From: Lachnospiraceae bacterium
GTDB taxonomy: Bacteria > Bacillota_A > Clostridia > Lachnospirales > Lachnospiraceae
Assembly (NCBI GenBank): GCA_016291475.1
Contig: JAEEXJ010000002.1
Location: 1 to 64,000, forward strand
Direction: 5' to 3'
Length of the DNA stretch: 64,000 nucleotides
Of the stretch, positions 63,752 through 64,000 are shown piece after piece. A program made the translations under genes and the position numbers. Positions within the stretch are counted from its first letter, which is position 1; every line of letters begins with the position of its first letter. The notes beneath the pieces are model-generated. The model was not told the origin of the DNA, made no database searches, and was given only the letters and a program-made list of their open reading frames with translations.

Positions 63752-64000
63752 CTATTTTGCGGGAAGAGTAAATGAACTCTTAAGTCCCACGATACGGTTG
63801 AATACAAGATGATCCTCAGTGGAATCCTTGCAATCGACCGTGAAAAAACCGTTTCTGACAAACTGGAATCTGTCAAAAGCCTTAGCCCCCTTAAATGCGG
63901 GTTCAAGCTTACAATCCTTGCAAACCTTGAGCGAATTGGGATTAAGGTTGATATTACCCTCCTCATCATATACGCCCTTCTCTTCGGCTACAAGGTTCTC
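63752..64000 (-). CDS. glnS: Glutaminyl-tRNA synthetase, C-terminal end
   Basis: The last 82 codons, with the gene running off the right edge. Reading from 64000 the protein contains NPNSLKVCKDCKLEPAFKGA, then RFQFVRNGFFTVDCKDS and HLVFNRIVGLKSSF before the TAG at 63754-63752, the end of the anticodon-binding beta-barrel of GlnRS. Direct GlnRS suggests this organism does not depend only on the GatCAB route for Gln-tRNA. Confidence 0.88.
   Translation of the reverse strand, partial: ENLVAEEKGVYDEEGNINLNPNSLKVCKDCKLEPAFKGAKAFDRFQFVRNGFFTVDCKDSTEDHLVFNRIVGLKSSFTLPAK

Overview
The window is chromosomal DNA of a low-to-mid GC Firmicute. The 5' part of the 16S rRNA at the left edge reads as Lachnospiraceae, and the ptb-buk butyrate genes, the ECF-type riboflavin transporter, the VTC/DUF4956 pair and the EpsG protein suit a Butyrivibrio-like gut or rumen anaerobe. 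The genus is an inference; the family is fairly safe. There is no phage, insertion sequence or CRISPR array, and almost every gene is recognisable.

Layout. 1-923: start of an rrn operon on the minus strand, led by two serine tRNAs and a strong promoter. 986-5808: ABC-2 exporter with its own NarL-type two-component system, resembling the B. subtilis lnr (linearmycin) locus. 5965-7119: AI-2E permease. 7146-15074: housekeeping operon ycxB-like, tsaE, tsaB, rimI, rnz, hypothetical, tsaD, ispD, tex. 15235-24661: sugar-uptake region, with a membrane-anchored binding protein, YesM-type kinase, YesN-type regulator and lipoprotein binding protein, followed by a second binding protein, a two-domain ATPase and a permease. 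24779-25721: ribU under an FMN riboswitch. 25750-27412: three small genes including an HExxH protein. 27471-32421: HD-GYP protein, prfB, secA. 32446-35004: LacI regulator and glucuronate isomerase. 35131-39507: acyltransferase, then HAD phosphatase, YczE-like protein, Wzz-like protein and EpsG-like protein. 39649-41607: large lipoprotein. 41719-45280: CPBP protease, membrane protein, XRE regulator and acetyltransferase. 45308-47406: butyrate kinase and phosphate butyryltransferase. 47449-52103: VTC, DUF4956 and DUF4353 genes with an OmpR-type two-component system. 52149-54299: MATE transporter fused to a DUF218 domain. 54329-56074: phosphohexomutase. 56194-61554: heterodimeric ABC exporter and a HerA-like ATPase. 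62334-64000: YtxH-like protein, DUF2225 protein and the 3' end of glnS.

How the genes work together. Several units pair a sensor or regulator with the genes it probably controls: the lnr-like set with a 20-bp palindrome upstream, the three-component sugar sensor beside a sugar ABC transporter, the LacI regulator with a cre-type operator over its own start site, the XRE operon with two inverted repeats around its promoter, and the VTC operon with 11-bp-spaced direct repeats where the -35 box should be.

The least explained items are an inverted pair of REP-like sequences around the uxaC terminator, the MATE-DUF218 fusion, the ectodomains that look alike in the CPBP protein and its membrane neighbour, and a 725-bp gene-free stretch with three DnaA-box-like sites and perfect palindromes. 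All family assignments come from reading motifs by eye; no database search was run.
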